Assembly: GCA_028023455.1 (NCBI GenBank)
Contig: JAQFVV010012530.1
Span: 1,178,001-1,242,000, forward strand
Length of the DNA: 64,000 bases
Origin: Epiperipatus broadwayi
Taxonomy: Eukaryota; Onychophora; Udeonychophora; Euonychophora; Peripatidae
Direction of reading: 5' to 3'
Of the stretch, positions 36,275-48,724 are shown piece after piece. The stretch's first letter is position 1; every line of letters starts with the position of its first letter. The position numbers were made by a program, and so were the translations under genes. Below the pieces are notes generated by a model. That model ran no database searches, was not told where the DNA came from, and saw nothing but the letters and a program-made list of their open reading frames with translations.

Positions 36275-36779
36275 CAGTGGAGACTTACACCTGCATTATT
36301 TTGTATTTCTTGTAAATAAAGTAACATTTGAGCAGAAATATAATATTTCATACATATTGGTAATAGTGCACAAATTTCATTTTAAATGGTATTATTCTCC
36401 TCTCTTCTTCAGGTATTTCTGACCTGACCAATGACAGTAAGAAGAGAAGAAAAACAGTTGAATGTATTTTGAAAGGTTAAAAATTTTTTTAAAGACATTC
36501 ATTTCTTAATATTAGAAAATGGAAATAGTCTAACAAATAATTAATACTAAAATGCCAATTATTGCAAACCTTCAGATATACCTAAAAGTAGAGTAAAATA
36601 AATAAATATTGAATTTCAAAAATCTTACACTTTTCAGCAAAAAAACTTTTATTATTAATTACAGTGAGGTACTGGGTTTGATCTTATCAGCCCTAGTTCT
36701 TTTGTGAATAATTCTGGAAAAAATTTACCTATCTTTTGTTCTATTGGAAAGTTAGTGACCATATTCATGTTAATATTGA
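36275..36779. other. AT-rich DNA, nothing firm
   Basis: Flank between the LTR-like element and the protease remnant. Confidence 0.3.
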
Positions 36780-37330
36780 TTTCTATTCTCTGAACCAGTC
36801 TTGCCCTATTAGTGAACTGACTTCTTTCTGTACTCTATATAGAGACAAGTTGGCTGATTGATTTAAATATATTATAAAGACTACCACATAGCCTACTATT
36901 CCTAACCCATTTCCACTTATATCTACATTCCTGATAGATGTTTTGCACATTTCAATGCCTATGCAATCTCCTCTAATCTGTTTCCACAGTTTTTTCAAGA
37001 TTATTTATATTCCCAACAAACTGTCAATTTCCATGTCTATTTTTTTTTTGTTGCTGACCTCGACTTATAGCATAAACTTATTTTTCCCACTTTTGTTTGC
37101 TTTGTTAACATTGCCAATGCTACCAATCGTGCCTAACTTAATTTGCCTTTCTTTGATAGTGTTATTCATTTCTTCTATATCTTGGTTAGGTGTAGTCTGT
37201 AGTTGCCTTTCTATATTCTTTTATCTTCCCATGCCAATTTTTTACTTTTGTTCCTACCTTGTCACCTACTTTTTTTACCTGTGTTAGTGCCACCTGGCTT
37301 CATGACATGTTTACTATCCATAAACTTGGC
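36780..37330 (-). pseudogene. Ty3/gypsy protease remnant
   Basis: The minus strand carries KKIDMEIDSLLGI in the place of the retropepsin active site (MEVDTGSxxSxI), a stretch KLWKQI, and near the end VSSLIGQDWFRE, matching the LLGRDWL block. The catalytic triad reads D-S-L. Stops separate the pieces. Confidence 0.5.
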
Positions 37331-39129
37331 AACTTTTTTAACTTATTCACTATACATACGTTTGAGATGGTGACTGTGCCAACGTGTGTATTTTAATGCA
37401 GGCACTCAAAATACCAATAAATACATCAATAAATAATAATACGGACTTGAATAATGATGAAATGTTATTAGTAGTGAATAGTTATTGATACACTCCAACA
37501 CAATATACATAGTTCACTTATGGTTCAATTCCCATGATGCATATAAGAGACACATAAGAAATTGCTGCTTTCTGAATGGTTTCCTTTGCTCTCAGTTTCC
37601 AACATACTTTGGTTCCACTCCTCAAACTAGTGAAGTTCTTTAGCTTCATTCAGCTGCTGCTTACAACCACGTTGACTTCATACTAAAGTGCTGCACTGTC
37701 ACTTAAACTTCTTACAGCTACTTCTGATTAAAATCTTATACCAACGGTTTACTTGGTAAATTAACTGGAATAAGAACCATGCACTTTGCTGTACTCCGCT
37801 ATTTATCACTGCAGTTTTGCCTATGGCAATCCAGGGTTCATCCTTGATTATTATCAGTTTTGTTTTCTTCTTTGATTTTTAATTAATAGTTTCAATTTCT
37901 ATTTCATCAAGAAATATTTGTAATTAGCAAATATTTCTTGGTATTTACCAAATGCCATTTTCTTATCACAAATTGTGTAAATATTTTCTATTGTTAAATT
38001 CTCCACAAATTTAATCATTAATTAAAACCTTATCAGTTAGTGATCTAAAAATATATTTCTCTAACTCAATTTTTCTGAAGTACAAAAAGATTTATTATTG
38101 AATTTCCATATATATATTTTACAAACATGACAATTATATATCCGTGAAAGGAATACACCCATAAAATTATGATAAAGTTATCTTCTACAAGAAGAATGAA
38201 ATAAAGAGAATTTTACTGAAAATTTATAATTCTGCAGCTGTTAACTTATTTAAAAGTTATTTTAGTAATAAAGATAAATGGAATGTTAATTATAATTATT
38301 AGTAGATTTGTACAAATATGTTCTGTGTTTGGGTGATTTTGCACTTGAAAAGTCTGTGATGGCATGGAGGTTCTGAACTTTTAATTCAAGTTAATTTTAT
38401 TAATTCTAAGTTTGGTTTATTTATATATAAATATTATACTTTGATTTACAAGTGTCATATTTTCCACACTTATAACTTTCATACCAACCATTTCAGATAA
38501 ATATATAAATGATTATTATTAATCATTTATTAGGCTAAAGATTATCCCTTATTAATCAACATGCCATGGATCTGCCTGTTTTGCATTCCATTTATTATAA
38601 ACACACCATAATGAGCACAACAAAACAATTTTTATTTTAACAGACTTTTTTCTAATTACATTTCCCATAAATATCCATTTTGTTTACTGCAATGAAGATA
38701 TATTTCTGAGGAATTTTAAATTATGATTAGTGATAGATCTCTGAACTTTGCATAGAACCTCATAGAAGAACCACATAATGTTCAGTGTTTTAGCAAAAGA
38801 CTGCTTTTCTCTGACATACACTTACATTTGCCACACATAAGTAAATATGGTTTTTCCTGCTAATCCTTGGGTTATCTCATTTAGAGTTTTCATAACTTGA
38901 AATACTTATTAACTTTTCATTGGATACAGCTTAAGAATAGTTAAGAACTATTTGGGGTTTAAATCTGATGACATTGATTATTATTGATTTCCAAATTCAA
39001 GCTTTTTTTTACTTCTATTATTATTAGGCACCATCAAGTCAATATTCATTACTAGTAGTTAATATAATTAAACAGTATTAGCACATACTTTTTATATAAT
39101 ATAAATACAATGTCATTTCCAAAAATAGC
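37331..39129. other. AT-rich DNA, nothing recognised
   Basis: 1.8 kb with no coding or repeat signature that I can support. A tRNA B-box-like string (GGTTCAATTCC) at 37525 has no matching tRNA fold. Confidence 0.35.
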
Positions 39130-39720
39130 TGACAATTTTGACCATCCAACAGACTTTTTCAGAGCTCTTTCCACTATTTAAAAATGCTAATTATATGAAT
39201 AACATTTCCCCAATATGGCATATCACCTGTATGGCAGTGTGCTAATCATGTTCTTCTTGCTCTTTCACCTTTCTAATCACTGGGTTTTCTACTTAATGAG
39301 ATTACTTCATGATATGATCAAAATAAGACAATTTCAAACTCAGTCATTTGTACTTCAAATAAAAGTTCAGATTTAAATCAATCTATTATCCACATGTCAT
39401 TTTTCTTTTAAGTTTGTGGGATTCTCAGAAATCTTCAATAACAGTTTAAAAGCAACAATATTTTTCCTATCATTGTTTTTAATGTCTAGCTTTTATAACC
39501 ATATCTTGAAATAATTCTGAATTTCATTTCCAAAGAAAGATGTGTGCATACATCTAAATCTTTTTCTATCTTTTATTACAGTTATGTCCAGGGTTACTCT
39601 ATGACAAATCCCTTGGCCATTGGATTCTTTTTTTATTGATCCAAGGAGGCAAAAGCTATCGATTACTTCTACACCTTCAATTTGAAATCAATTCATATCT
39701 GCCTTCATCATGTTTTCTAT
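39130..39720 (-). pseudogene. LINE thumb and C-terminal remnant
   Basis: The minus strand shows IEGVEVIDSFCLLGSI (thumb-start block, normally VxxFxYLGS), then GICHRVTLDITVIKD in place of EIxxRIxLGRTAM, and further on KLSYFDHIMK, which matches the KLxYFGHIMR block. Extensively frameshifted. 5' truncated. Confidence 0.55.
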
Positions 39721-39829
39721 ATATTAGCATTTTACACTTTCATTAATAACATCACAGTGCATTATATTATTATAAAGCATATTTCTTGATATTTACTTAC
39801 TGTTTTAACTATCCAGCAGCTTCCAATTG

Positions 39830-41300
39830 CAATTTCTTGATTATTTTTAAACATATGCCTAAGGGTTGAAATCAGTATCTGCCTAATAACAAGTCTATGT
39901 TCCTTTTTACTATGAATAAGGACAATACTTTAAATTTAGCATTGACTTTCATTGGAGCCAACACTTTTCCACATATGTGTAGTTTATTTCCATTGATATC
40001 TGTGGTGAAAACATTTGTATTTTCCAATTTCCACTTATTTTAGATTTTAGAATTTTTTAGAAATAAAATAGATAATCCTGTACTTCTGTCAACTTCCATG
40101 TTAATTTTCCTATCATAGTTGATCGTATCAAGTATAATCCAATCATTATCTATGTCCTTCATTGTGTTGACATCTACTTTTTTAACTGGAAACCACATCT
40201 TTCTGATTTAAAGTAAGAGCATGGTTTGGCTTTTGAATTATTGTCTTTTTTGCTTCAGATACAAACTAAATGCCTTTTGATATTACATATGTGACATTTT
40301 TCAGTTTTAAACCTGCAAAACGTTTTTGTGTGGCCTTTTGATCCACAGTAATAACACATTAGATTATCCTTTATGACTTTTGAAGGTGCATTAACTATTT
40401 GTGTCTTATTCATGTGTCAGATTTTTCAGTTGATTCATTATAGCTTGAAATTCTGATGAGTCTAATACCATCTCTTGTGCTATGTACTTTGCAATTGCTG
40501 TTTCATACATCAAGTCAACTTCATATCAATTTTTTCTGAGGTTGTGGTCTGACATTCCATTTAGCAATTGGTCCAACAACATATCTTTCAGCTTAGCAAC
40601 AAATTTACATTGTTTTAAACCACTAAACATCACCCAATCACCATTTCTTATGCTTATACAAGCTGTTATGCAAATGGTTACATTAGATCCTAAGATCTAG
40701 TTGCAGTGATCTCATATCTAAGGCTCCTCACTGATGAAAGCCATAAGCTGGCAACTAGTCTGGGAATATTGGATGAGTAGACACTAGAAAGTGATTTTAT
40801 GCACAAACCTTCTTCCATTCATTGATTATCCTGGCTTGCACTGATGGCGTTACTGTATGGAGAGTTTAGCCTACGTGCAAATTTACATTTTTAATCAGTG
40901 TTCGCAGTACTCAATTATATTCATGATACCACTCATGAAGTAACTGCTTCCTCATTCTAAAGCATAAGTGGATCATTGATTTAGACATTGCTGAATGAAA
41001 ATACACATTTAGAATTACAATTAGCTTTTTATAAGGTATATTCTCAGATGTCTTAAGATCACATAATTCTTTTACTATCTACAGAACATCACTGCGAGCA
41101 AAAAATAAGAGTAGATACTTTGACTTTGTCATCTTCAACTTTATTAATGCTGGTATAATGCTCAATGTATTTGACATACATGTTCAATGTTGTTGCACTA
41201 TTTATATCGAATTTTTTAATACTGTGAGTCAGTACAGCCATCATTATACTCACTACATTTTTCTTTTGGTAACATACAGATTAAATATTAATTTCCAACA
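39830..41300 (-). pseudogene. Ty3/gypsy gag-protease remnant, split by a SINE-like insertion
   Basis: On the minus strand: Gag start near 41245 (SIKKFDINSATTLNMYVKYI, then NKVEDDKVKVSTLIF), capsid end (KLKDMLLDQLLNGMSDHNLR, about 40590), two zinc knuckles (CYYCGSKGHTKTFC and CHICNIKRHLVC, about 40360-40270), and a protease segment (INMEVDRSTGLSILF, about 40110) in which the D-T-G triad is interrupted. LLLGRY follows near 39880. A 266-bp repeat is inserted in the capsid part at 40612-40877. Several stops and frameshifts. No polymerase follows. Confidence 0.7.
40600..40889 (-). mobile_element. SINE-like repeat M with 12-bp target duplication
   Basis: CAAATTTACATT occurs at 40600-40611 and again at 40878-40889, bracketing 266 bp of repeat M. 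Removing the insert and one copy restores continuity of the surrounding Gag reading blocks. A 12-bp target duplication fits LINE-mediated retroposition. M contains no coding frame and no recognised tRNA, 5S or 7SL head, so the SINE label is provisional. Confidence 0.75.
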
Positions 41301-42204
41301 TATATCATTTTATTGTCAATTTTCTGATTCTTGGCTATCATTATCTCTGCAAAAATAGATTCCACTGCCAGTTGTGCCACTCTGTTGTGTACTCAGGGAT
41401 ATTCTTAATAATGCTAGCTAAGTAAGTATCAATTTAAATAATAAAACTAGACAAACATTAAAACCTTGAAAGTTTATTTATCTATGCTGATGAATGAAAG
41501 TAATATTAATAAACATAAAAATTAATGAAAAAATAGTAAGTATTCCTTTACTTTGGAATAGTGAATAATGATACTTTTATGCAGGGGAATAATTTATTCT
41601 CACATGCAGCAAACAATAAATTTAGTCATTACTTGAGTTCCATTGACTCATATTTGTTATACATTTATTATAGTCCATTTAACTTAAGTTTCCATTAAAC
41701 CATATTTATTCTGCATAAATACAACTAGTAGATGATATTTTACATTGTTTTAAATCTGTCTTTTACTATAATCAACAGACTACATTTTTATGCATACAGA
41801 ATCGCACTTATGACTCTTGACTTATTGACTAATTCAGCCTTTTTTCTCTTGCAATAAATTTCATTATTTTTTAACTCATCCTATTTACAACTGTTAATGT
41901 CCATTTTATATTATTCATTAATGTTTGCTATGCAGATTTTCTAGAATGCATAGTTAGCAGGGTAACAATAATAAGGTATTGTTTGCATGCAATCACAAAT
42001 TTCCAAAAAAAAAAACTTTATTTACTATATGCATACAGACAGTCTACTTTCACATAAGGAGTTTCGACAAAATTTTAAAAATATTAATGGCAAGATTACA
42101 ATTAATATGATTTTCAACATGATGTGATAATATTAAATCTACCATTGTAAAATCACACCTTTTTTGAATTAGACATGTAAAACAATGAACTTGAGTATGG
42201 TTTT
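41301..42204. other. AT-rich DNA, nothing recognised
   Basis: No feature supported. Confidence 0.35.
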
Positions 42205-42390
42205 TATGAGAGATTAGACCTCATCTACAATATAAGGATTATCTCAAAGACATTCTTAATAAGTGCAATGACAATTGTTTCCATTGGGAAAATATGGCAG
42301 AAAATAGAATACATTGGAGAGTTACAATTAGACATAGTGATAAAATATTTCAGACAGAAAAGTTTTCTGCTGAAAAAATTAAAAGCCCAT
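42205..42390 (+). pseudogene. LINE C-terminal remnant
   Basis: The plus strand encodes DYLKDILNKCNDN, then WENMAENRIHWRVTIR and FQTEKFSAEKIK. This matches the terminal block of the LINE type whose polymerase lies at 17.9-19.2 kb (YKDxLKxxLKxCxI ... WExxAxDRxxWRxxV). 5' truncated. Confidence 0.6.
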
Positions 42391-43009
42391 TATAAAATAT
42401 CAAGTTATCAATAAAGCAAGTCATATATAATGTGACATATCAAGTAAACAGAAAAATTGATCAACATGTTCTACATTTGGATGTATTTGAGGTTCACAAA
42501 ACATTTCTAGACTAGTTTCTTTTTTCGACTTTTTTTAAAGAATTGGAATGGCCATATTTGTTTATAAGTGATGATTTGTTGTGTGTGAATTATGAGCACA
42601 CACACAGATGTTTCTTTATTGCTTTTAATGGAGCTGGAGAAGTAATCAAGATTTTGTTGGTGAAAAAATATTCATTAAATAAATATAAATTCTTAAGGTG
42701 AATGTTAACAAAGAGTAAAAATGAGCCAGTTATTAAAACAAAAAAACTAATGTCAATTGGCAGAATAAAATGAAGATGTTAATTGTTACTACAGGCTTAT
42801 TCAAAATCATGCAAGTAACAACAACTGTGCAACTATATATTATTCATTCCTTCTAAGCTACTGACAAAGAATCATTCATGTTAGGGACCTCCATGCACTG
42901 TCCAATATCAAACTATCATGCCAGCAACATTACCATTAGAAAAAAATTCAATTAAGAACTCTTTGCTTCTATTTTTTGTATCCAAAACTGAAGGTATATC
43001 TTATAATAT
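42391..43009. other. AT-rich DNA, nothing recognised
   Basis: No supported features between the LINE remnants. Confidence 0.35.
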
Positions 43010-43450
43010 GATGTAGCTCCTCCTTTATTGAAGTCAAGAATCTCTCAGTCACTATGCCCAGAGAAACATGTTAGCCACATTCCCTTTCCATTCTCAAGCC
43101 TATATTTTCCCCAGTATTCTTTTCTATCCTGCTCGATCCCATTTCCACAACATCATCTTTGTCCACTCTATGGCCATTATATCTAGACCCTTCTTATCTT
43201 TTTCCAAATCCAACATAAAAACTAAGAACCCATTTTTTTAATAATCATTTTGTTTATATTTATTGTCTCACAATTTTATTATTTTTACCCTTTCTGCTTG
43301 CAGGCATTTATGTTAAATTAACAGATATATAATATTTCTATGGTTTCCTTACACAACTTGCAGACAAATCACCCACATTTTTCCATTTATGTGTATATTC
43401 ACTTATTGCTAACGATCATGTTTGAGCCTTAAACAATAAATTACTTCCCT
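43010..43450 (-). mobile_element. 5'-truncated LINE copy A
   Basis: It matches 43480-43925 along its whole length, from the C-terminal zinc-finger region (with one base lost in the first CX2C) to the GTGGCTAACATGTTTCTCTG block and 3' end. Its truncated 5' end directly abuts the 3' tail of copy B, giving a head-to-tail pair. Confidence 0.8.
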
Positions 43451-43464
43451 AGCTGTAATGCAAT

Positions 43465-44212
43465 GCATTGTGACTTTTCTTTATCCGGAGTCCAGAATAT
43501 CTTAGCCAATATGCCCAGAGAAACCTGTTAGCCACTTTAACTTCCCTCGCCATTCCCCACCCTAAATTTTCCCCATATTCTTCTCTATCCTGCTCCATTC
43601 CATTATCACAACATAATCTTTGTCAACTCTACGGTCTTTATATCTAAATCCCCCCCTTATCTTTTCTCAAATCCAACATAAAAACCAAGAACCCACTTTC
43701 TGTATAATCATTTTGTTAATATTAATTCTCCCACAACTTTATTATTTGTACCCTTTCTGCTTGCAGGCATTTACATTCAATTAACAGATGCATAATATTT
43801 TCTATGTCTTCCTTACACAACTTGCAGACTAAATCACCCACATTTTTCCATTTATATGTGTATTTTCCCTTGTTTCCAAAGATCCTGTTTGAACCTTAAA
43901 CAATAAACTACTTTCCTTGCTATTATCATAAATTAATTTGTACATAATATTCTGTTTACTTCTATATATATTTAAACTCTTTTTACTCTCTATACTATTT
44001 CTCCACCTCTCAAACTACCTATTCTTTATTAATGCATCTATTCTTCTATCCCATTTCTTGCCACTATAACACTCAACAATTCTCCTAACACAATCAGCTC
44101 ATCTTTTATATAAGTAAAATATAAATTATTTATCCAAATCTTCTGCATAGTGTATTAGCTTTCTCACCCATCTTGTTGCCTACCCCTTACTCATAACCCA
44201 ATTAAATACTAT
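43465..44212 (-). pseudogene. LINE copy B, 3' portion with zinc finger
   Basis: The 3' end of the interrupted LINE. The zinc-finger spacing equals that in the plus-strand copy at 5.65 kb. It is cut off at 44212 inside the sequence AATACTAT by the LTR retrotransposon. Confidence 0.85.
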
Positions 44213-45940
44213 TGTGCCAAGGCCAATTTGGCACATGTATATAAAATAATTTTGTCTAAAAAAATTATTAAAATAAAAAAAAAAAAATCTTTCGTAAAAG
44301 AGTTTGAAATAAAAGATTAAAAGTGGGAAGGGGTTTTTCTTAAAGTCAAACTAAAAGGGTTATAAAAGAAAGTAAAGTTTTTCTAGATTAGTATTCGTAA
44401 AAATAAGTAATTAAAAATTTAAAAAAATATATATATAAATCTCTTTTCATTCAAGCTTATTATAATAAATTATATATGTGCATGCGAGTGTAAATAAATG
44501 TATGCGAATGAAAGTTAAAAAAAAATTATATTTGGAAAACACAGCGATGGCTATTGAGTTAAATAAAGATTTAAAGAAACCACACCAGCGGTGGGCTACT
44601 AATTAAAGATATAAAAAAACAATACGTTTATGAAAGCTACTACTAATTAAACAATTGTCAAAAACACGTTGTCATAGGATTAATTACCAATGGAATTCGA
44701 CAACAGATATTTGCCGGAGGATATTACACGGACAACACGTCGCAGGTATAAATAGACTTTTTTTTTTATCGGACAATTAATTGAGTCAGTTTTTTCAGTC
44801 TAGTTTGCAGTGACAGTCTTGTTTCAGTTGAGATAACAGTGCATTTCTATTATGTATTCAGAAACAAAAATGCATTGCTGAGCAGCTTTTGGAAATATAC
44901 GCTCGTGCTTCAGCCTTTTTGGTTCAACAAGATCATCAAAACCTGCCTGTGAAATAATGTCTGCATAACAACTCAGAAATCCTCCATCAAACGTTCAACT
45001 GTCTTCAAGAATAAAGCCAATGGATGCGCATAAAATCTCTTCAAGAAACGTCCAAATCTAACCGGTTAGATATAATCCATCAGAAGCAGCCAACAACAAG
45101 CAATATTCCCGTTCCAAAAATCCTAGGTAAACATTTATTTATTATCATTTATATGTAGTAGCCACTGCTGTAATTCGTAAATATTCAAGATTCAAATTAT
45201 ATGAACTCTATCATACCTAAAATGAACTATTGATATGTGTGTTTAAGTTTCAAATGCTATTAATGCTTTATTATTATATTTGTGAATGATATATGAGTTA
45301 ATATGTGCGTGATCATTATATCAGTGTTATTAGTTAAATTAGATAAATACCAGTGTTCTACTATTAAAATCTACAAGAATATTTAAACTAGTTTAGAAAT
45401 GTTAATTTAGAATGTGTGTGCATTATATTAGATTTATAAAGATGTTTAAATTTAGTCAATAAATGTTGGGTAATAAATTATCTTTAAACTTAATTAACGT
45501 TAATTAAAATAAAATGTCTTCAAACTTAAACTTTATTTGTCGGTCAATTCTTTTTACCAACCTTTTTATTAATTCTTTCCACCACAAATTTTGTATAATT
45601 TTATTATTGAATTAAAATTAGTGTGAGCTAGTTTTAGGGAATGTTTCGAGTGCTGGATTATGAGCCTACTGCCCGAATACGTTAGTCCTCAGACTAGCTG
45701 GCACCCCGGGGTTTACCCAAAACAAATAAAGTATTTGGATAGTAGGGGTTTGAATCTAGCAGCTGAGATGGGCCATTGTTGATAGTTAAAGCTATCAATA
45801 AGATCTCCCATTTTGCTCGAACGTGCCGGTTCGTCCACATAACATTTATAAGATTATAAATGTATTAGGAAGGAGTTTGAAACCGGCCAAAACTTATATA
45901 TACGTATAAGTAAGTGGTTTCAGCGGTTCGACCCGGTACA
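44213..45940 (+). repeat. 5' LTR of the 44.2 kb element
   Basis: It begins with a hairpin (TGTGCCAA / TTGGCACA, loop of 7) and ends GACCCGGTACA. A TATA box GGTATAAATAG lies at about 44745, some 535 bp in. A T-rich and polyadenylation-like region is near 45.5 kb. Confidence 0.95.
44745..44757 (+). promoter_or_regulatory. TATA box of the 5' LTR
   Basis: GGTATAAATAG followed by a T-run, conserved in the 3' LTR at about 49804. It is the likely core promoter of the element. A start site about 25-30 bp downstream is an inference. Confidence 0.6.
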
Positions 45941-46366
45941 TAAATGGCTTTCCCAACATTTGGGGCTGGACCTAAGAAACAATAGTAAATAAATACTTTG
46001 TTTCTTGTTTAAAAAAAATTTTCTATACAAAAGCTAAATTACGTATGTTAAAGCGTTTTAATTTTTTTTTTTTTTAAAAAAAAAAGAATTGACCGAAAAC
46101 TTTGTTTTCTTTAAATGAAAAGAGATTTACGCTATTTACATTATCTAAAATAAATCATTATGTTAAATCAGAGACAGTTGGATGTTTGGGCGGAGTTAAA
46201 GCATTAAGATCGGGTGGAGAAAAATGGACAAAGGAGGGGCGGAGTCAGCGTGTATTTCCAGTTTAGTAAGAAATAAATAAAATAGAAATTAGTAAACTTA
46301 TGAGCGTGAATAAGATATAATATTAAAGATAAATAATATAAAAAAGTAAAGTTTAAAATTATAAAT

Positions 46367-47035
46367 ATGACAAGAAATAAAGCCAAAATGGAGACTCAAG
46401 GTAGCCCCAACAAGGAAAAAAGAGAAATCATAGCTTTACTAACCAGCATGTTTGAAAAACAAAAAGAAACAGCCAAAGAATATAAAAAAATAGCCGAAGA
46501 GCTTAAAAACCAAAATAATGAAATGAAGAGTAAATTGGAAGGGCAAGCTGAAATGCTTGAAAAGTTAAAGGACCAGATCGAAATGGGCCAGAATAAAATA
46601 AAAGAAGAAATTAGGGAAGAAATAGAAGAAATTAAAACACAAGTAGAGAATAAAATAGAGACTGCTTAACAAGTAATAGAAAAAAATAAGATAGAAGATA
46701 GAAAAATTATTGAAGAGATAAAAGTTGAAGTTACAAATTTAACAGTAAAGATAAATCAAATAAATCGTAGTCAAAATAGCCCACAAACTGAAATAAAAAA
46801 GCCAGGCCAGCTGAGTGCGAACATGCACATTACAAATAACTCCATGAGTCATCCTCAGAAATACATTTATAAAAAAATTCAGATGATTTACAAAAGCCCA
46901 TATAGTATAGTCCCTCAAACTGACTTCAATGCCTTTGTGATAGCCAAAGGCAATATAGAAAAAGGAACATTTAACGCTAGGTCACTAAAGTTATTTGGAG
47001 GGCTGTATAATAAAAAACCGCCAGACAAAAATTAA
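46367..47035 (+). pseudogene. Gag-like coiled-coil frame with one internal stop
   Basis: The first frame of the internal region starts at ATG 46367 and runs 100 codons to TAA 46667-46669. Beyond that stop the same frame stays open to 47035. The first part is highly charged with a heptad pattern (EKQKETAKEYKKIAEELKNQ), a predicted coiled coil. The second part contains MIYKSPYSIVPQTDFNAF. No zinc knuckle or capsid motif is seen, so Gag is inferred only from position and coiled-coil character. The single stop could be a mutation or a readthrough site. Confidence 0.5.
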
Positions 47036-48183
47036 AAATATGTAATCTGACGGATTCGCCGGTTTGACCTCGTTATTAACGACCATGGACTTGGAATAAT
47101 GGAAAATGTTTAACAAAGTTTAATGAAACAAAAATAACCTATAGTTTTTTTTTTTAAAACAAAATGTAAAAACGAGTATCAAAGTTAGTTTGAATAATGA
47201 AAAATGATTAAAGTTAATCTGAGTAAAATAAAATAACAATCTTAGAGTTTTTAAAATGTCAAAGCAACTTTAAAACAATTTATGTCAAAACCCTCGATTA
47301 TGTCTTATCGATTATATTGATATCCCAGCTCATAAGTCTAGAACATAGCGGAGCGTGACGCAAACAAAATAAATGTGTAAAATCAAAATAGACAAGCAAA
47401 ATGAAAATGTTTCTTTTTTTTTAAAAAAAAAAAAGAGAGTAAAAATAACGCTTTAAAAATAAAAATGAAATAAATAAGTGTATAATGAAAGTATTAATGA
47501 AAATAAAACATTATCAAATAAAATTTAAAAAAAAAGTGTATTAAATTAGGATTGAGGTGTGTGCGAGTATTTGGGCAAAGATATAAATTTCAGGCATGAC
47601 TTTTGTTGGATTAAGCCTTTTCTTGCGGTGACTTTGTTCTACAGATGGGTAGTGCGAAGAATAAATAATACTGATGATGATGCGCCAGTAGAAAAGTCCT
47701 GGCATATAAAAATTAATAAATCTGGAGGAAAAATTCCCAGTAACCAAATAAAATAAATATTTTAGTAAGTCAAATGTGCAGTAGAGATAGTCCTGCCATT
47801 CACAATCTTAAAGTCCCTTTTCATGATCTGTTGTGCACAACAGTTGCCCATGCTGTAATCACAACTTCCGCAAGAAATTAAAAGTTGGTTTAAATCAGCA
47901 CAAAGTCGATCTGTGTGTTGAATTGCCTTATATTTTGCTGCCTGCTTCTCTTAATATTACATTTATTACCTAATGCTGAAAAAAACTAAAATTGCACTCT
48001 AGAAAAATAAAGTTATTAAAAATAAGAATTTAAAGTGGTCAATACTTAGGAAAAGTGATCAACGCACATATTAATTAAGAAAAATGTTCGTAAATAAATA
48101 AGTAGGTCAAATAGTTAAAATAAAATCAAAAAAATTAAATAAATAAGGTAAAAATTTTTTTAAAAATAATAAAAAAAAAAATA

Positions 48184-48215
<32 letters not shown>

Positions 48216-48724
48216 AAAGTTGAGCAAATAATGAATCGTAATAAAGTAAAATAGTTTTCTGAATCCACGCACATAGATAAAAAAGTTGAGTAAGGGTTGA
48301 AAATAATATTCGAGATTAGATTAATATAAATAAATATGAAAACTGATGTCCATGGTAGTTTAGAATAATATTGTGAAATTAGATTAATACAAATGTTAGA
48401 ATAATGTTCATATGAATTTAAAAATAATGTTGTAAGATTAGTAATAAAAATATAAAGTCAATCTATAATGTATTAAGAATGTGTAAGTATACATGTGTAT
48501 ATAAGCGCACATACACTGGTAATATTCGGTAAATACAATACCTCATGATGCGTATCTTAAATGTATTTATCCAGATATCCTTTTAGGTTATTTTCTTGGT
48601 GCTGCTGCACCTCATGATGCGTGCAAAAAGGAATTTATTTATTATAGATTCCCTGTAAGCAAGTCCAGTAATAACTCGATATCTAGAATATTAGTAGGTG
48701 TAGAATTATGCTGCACATATACAC
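47036..48724 (+). other. Non-coding interior of the 44.2 kb element
   Basis: No polymerase-type motifs. It contains palindromic T-run/A-run blocks at 47414-47434 and 48184-48218 (and one at 46062-46085). A 65-codon frame at 47559-47756 is unassigned. Near 48540 and 48607 a motif CCTCATGATGCGT occurs twice, 67 bp apart. Confidence 0.5.

Noticed and set aside
37500-37560. tRNA-like B box (GGTTCAATTCC)
   Set aside because: No A box or cloverleaf could be fitted around it.
46204-46386. Minus-strand hydrophobic frame as a gene
   Set aside because: It lies antisense to the leader and gag-like frame of the 44.2 kb element and has no motif.
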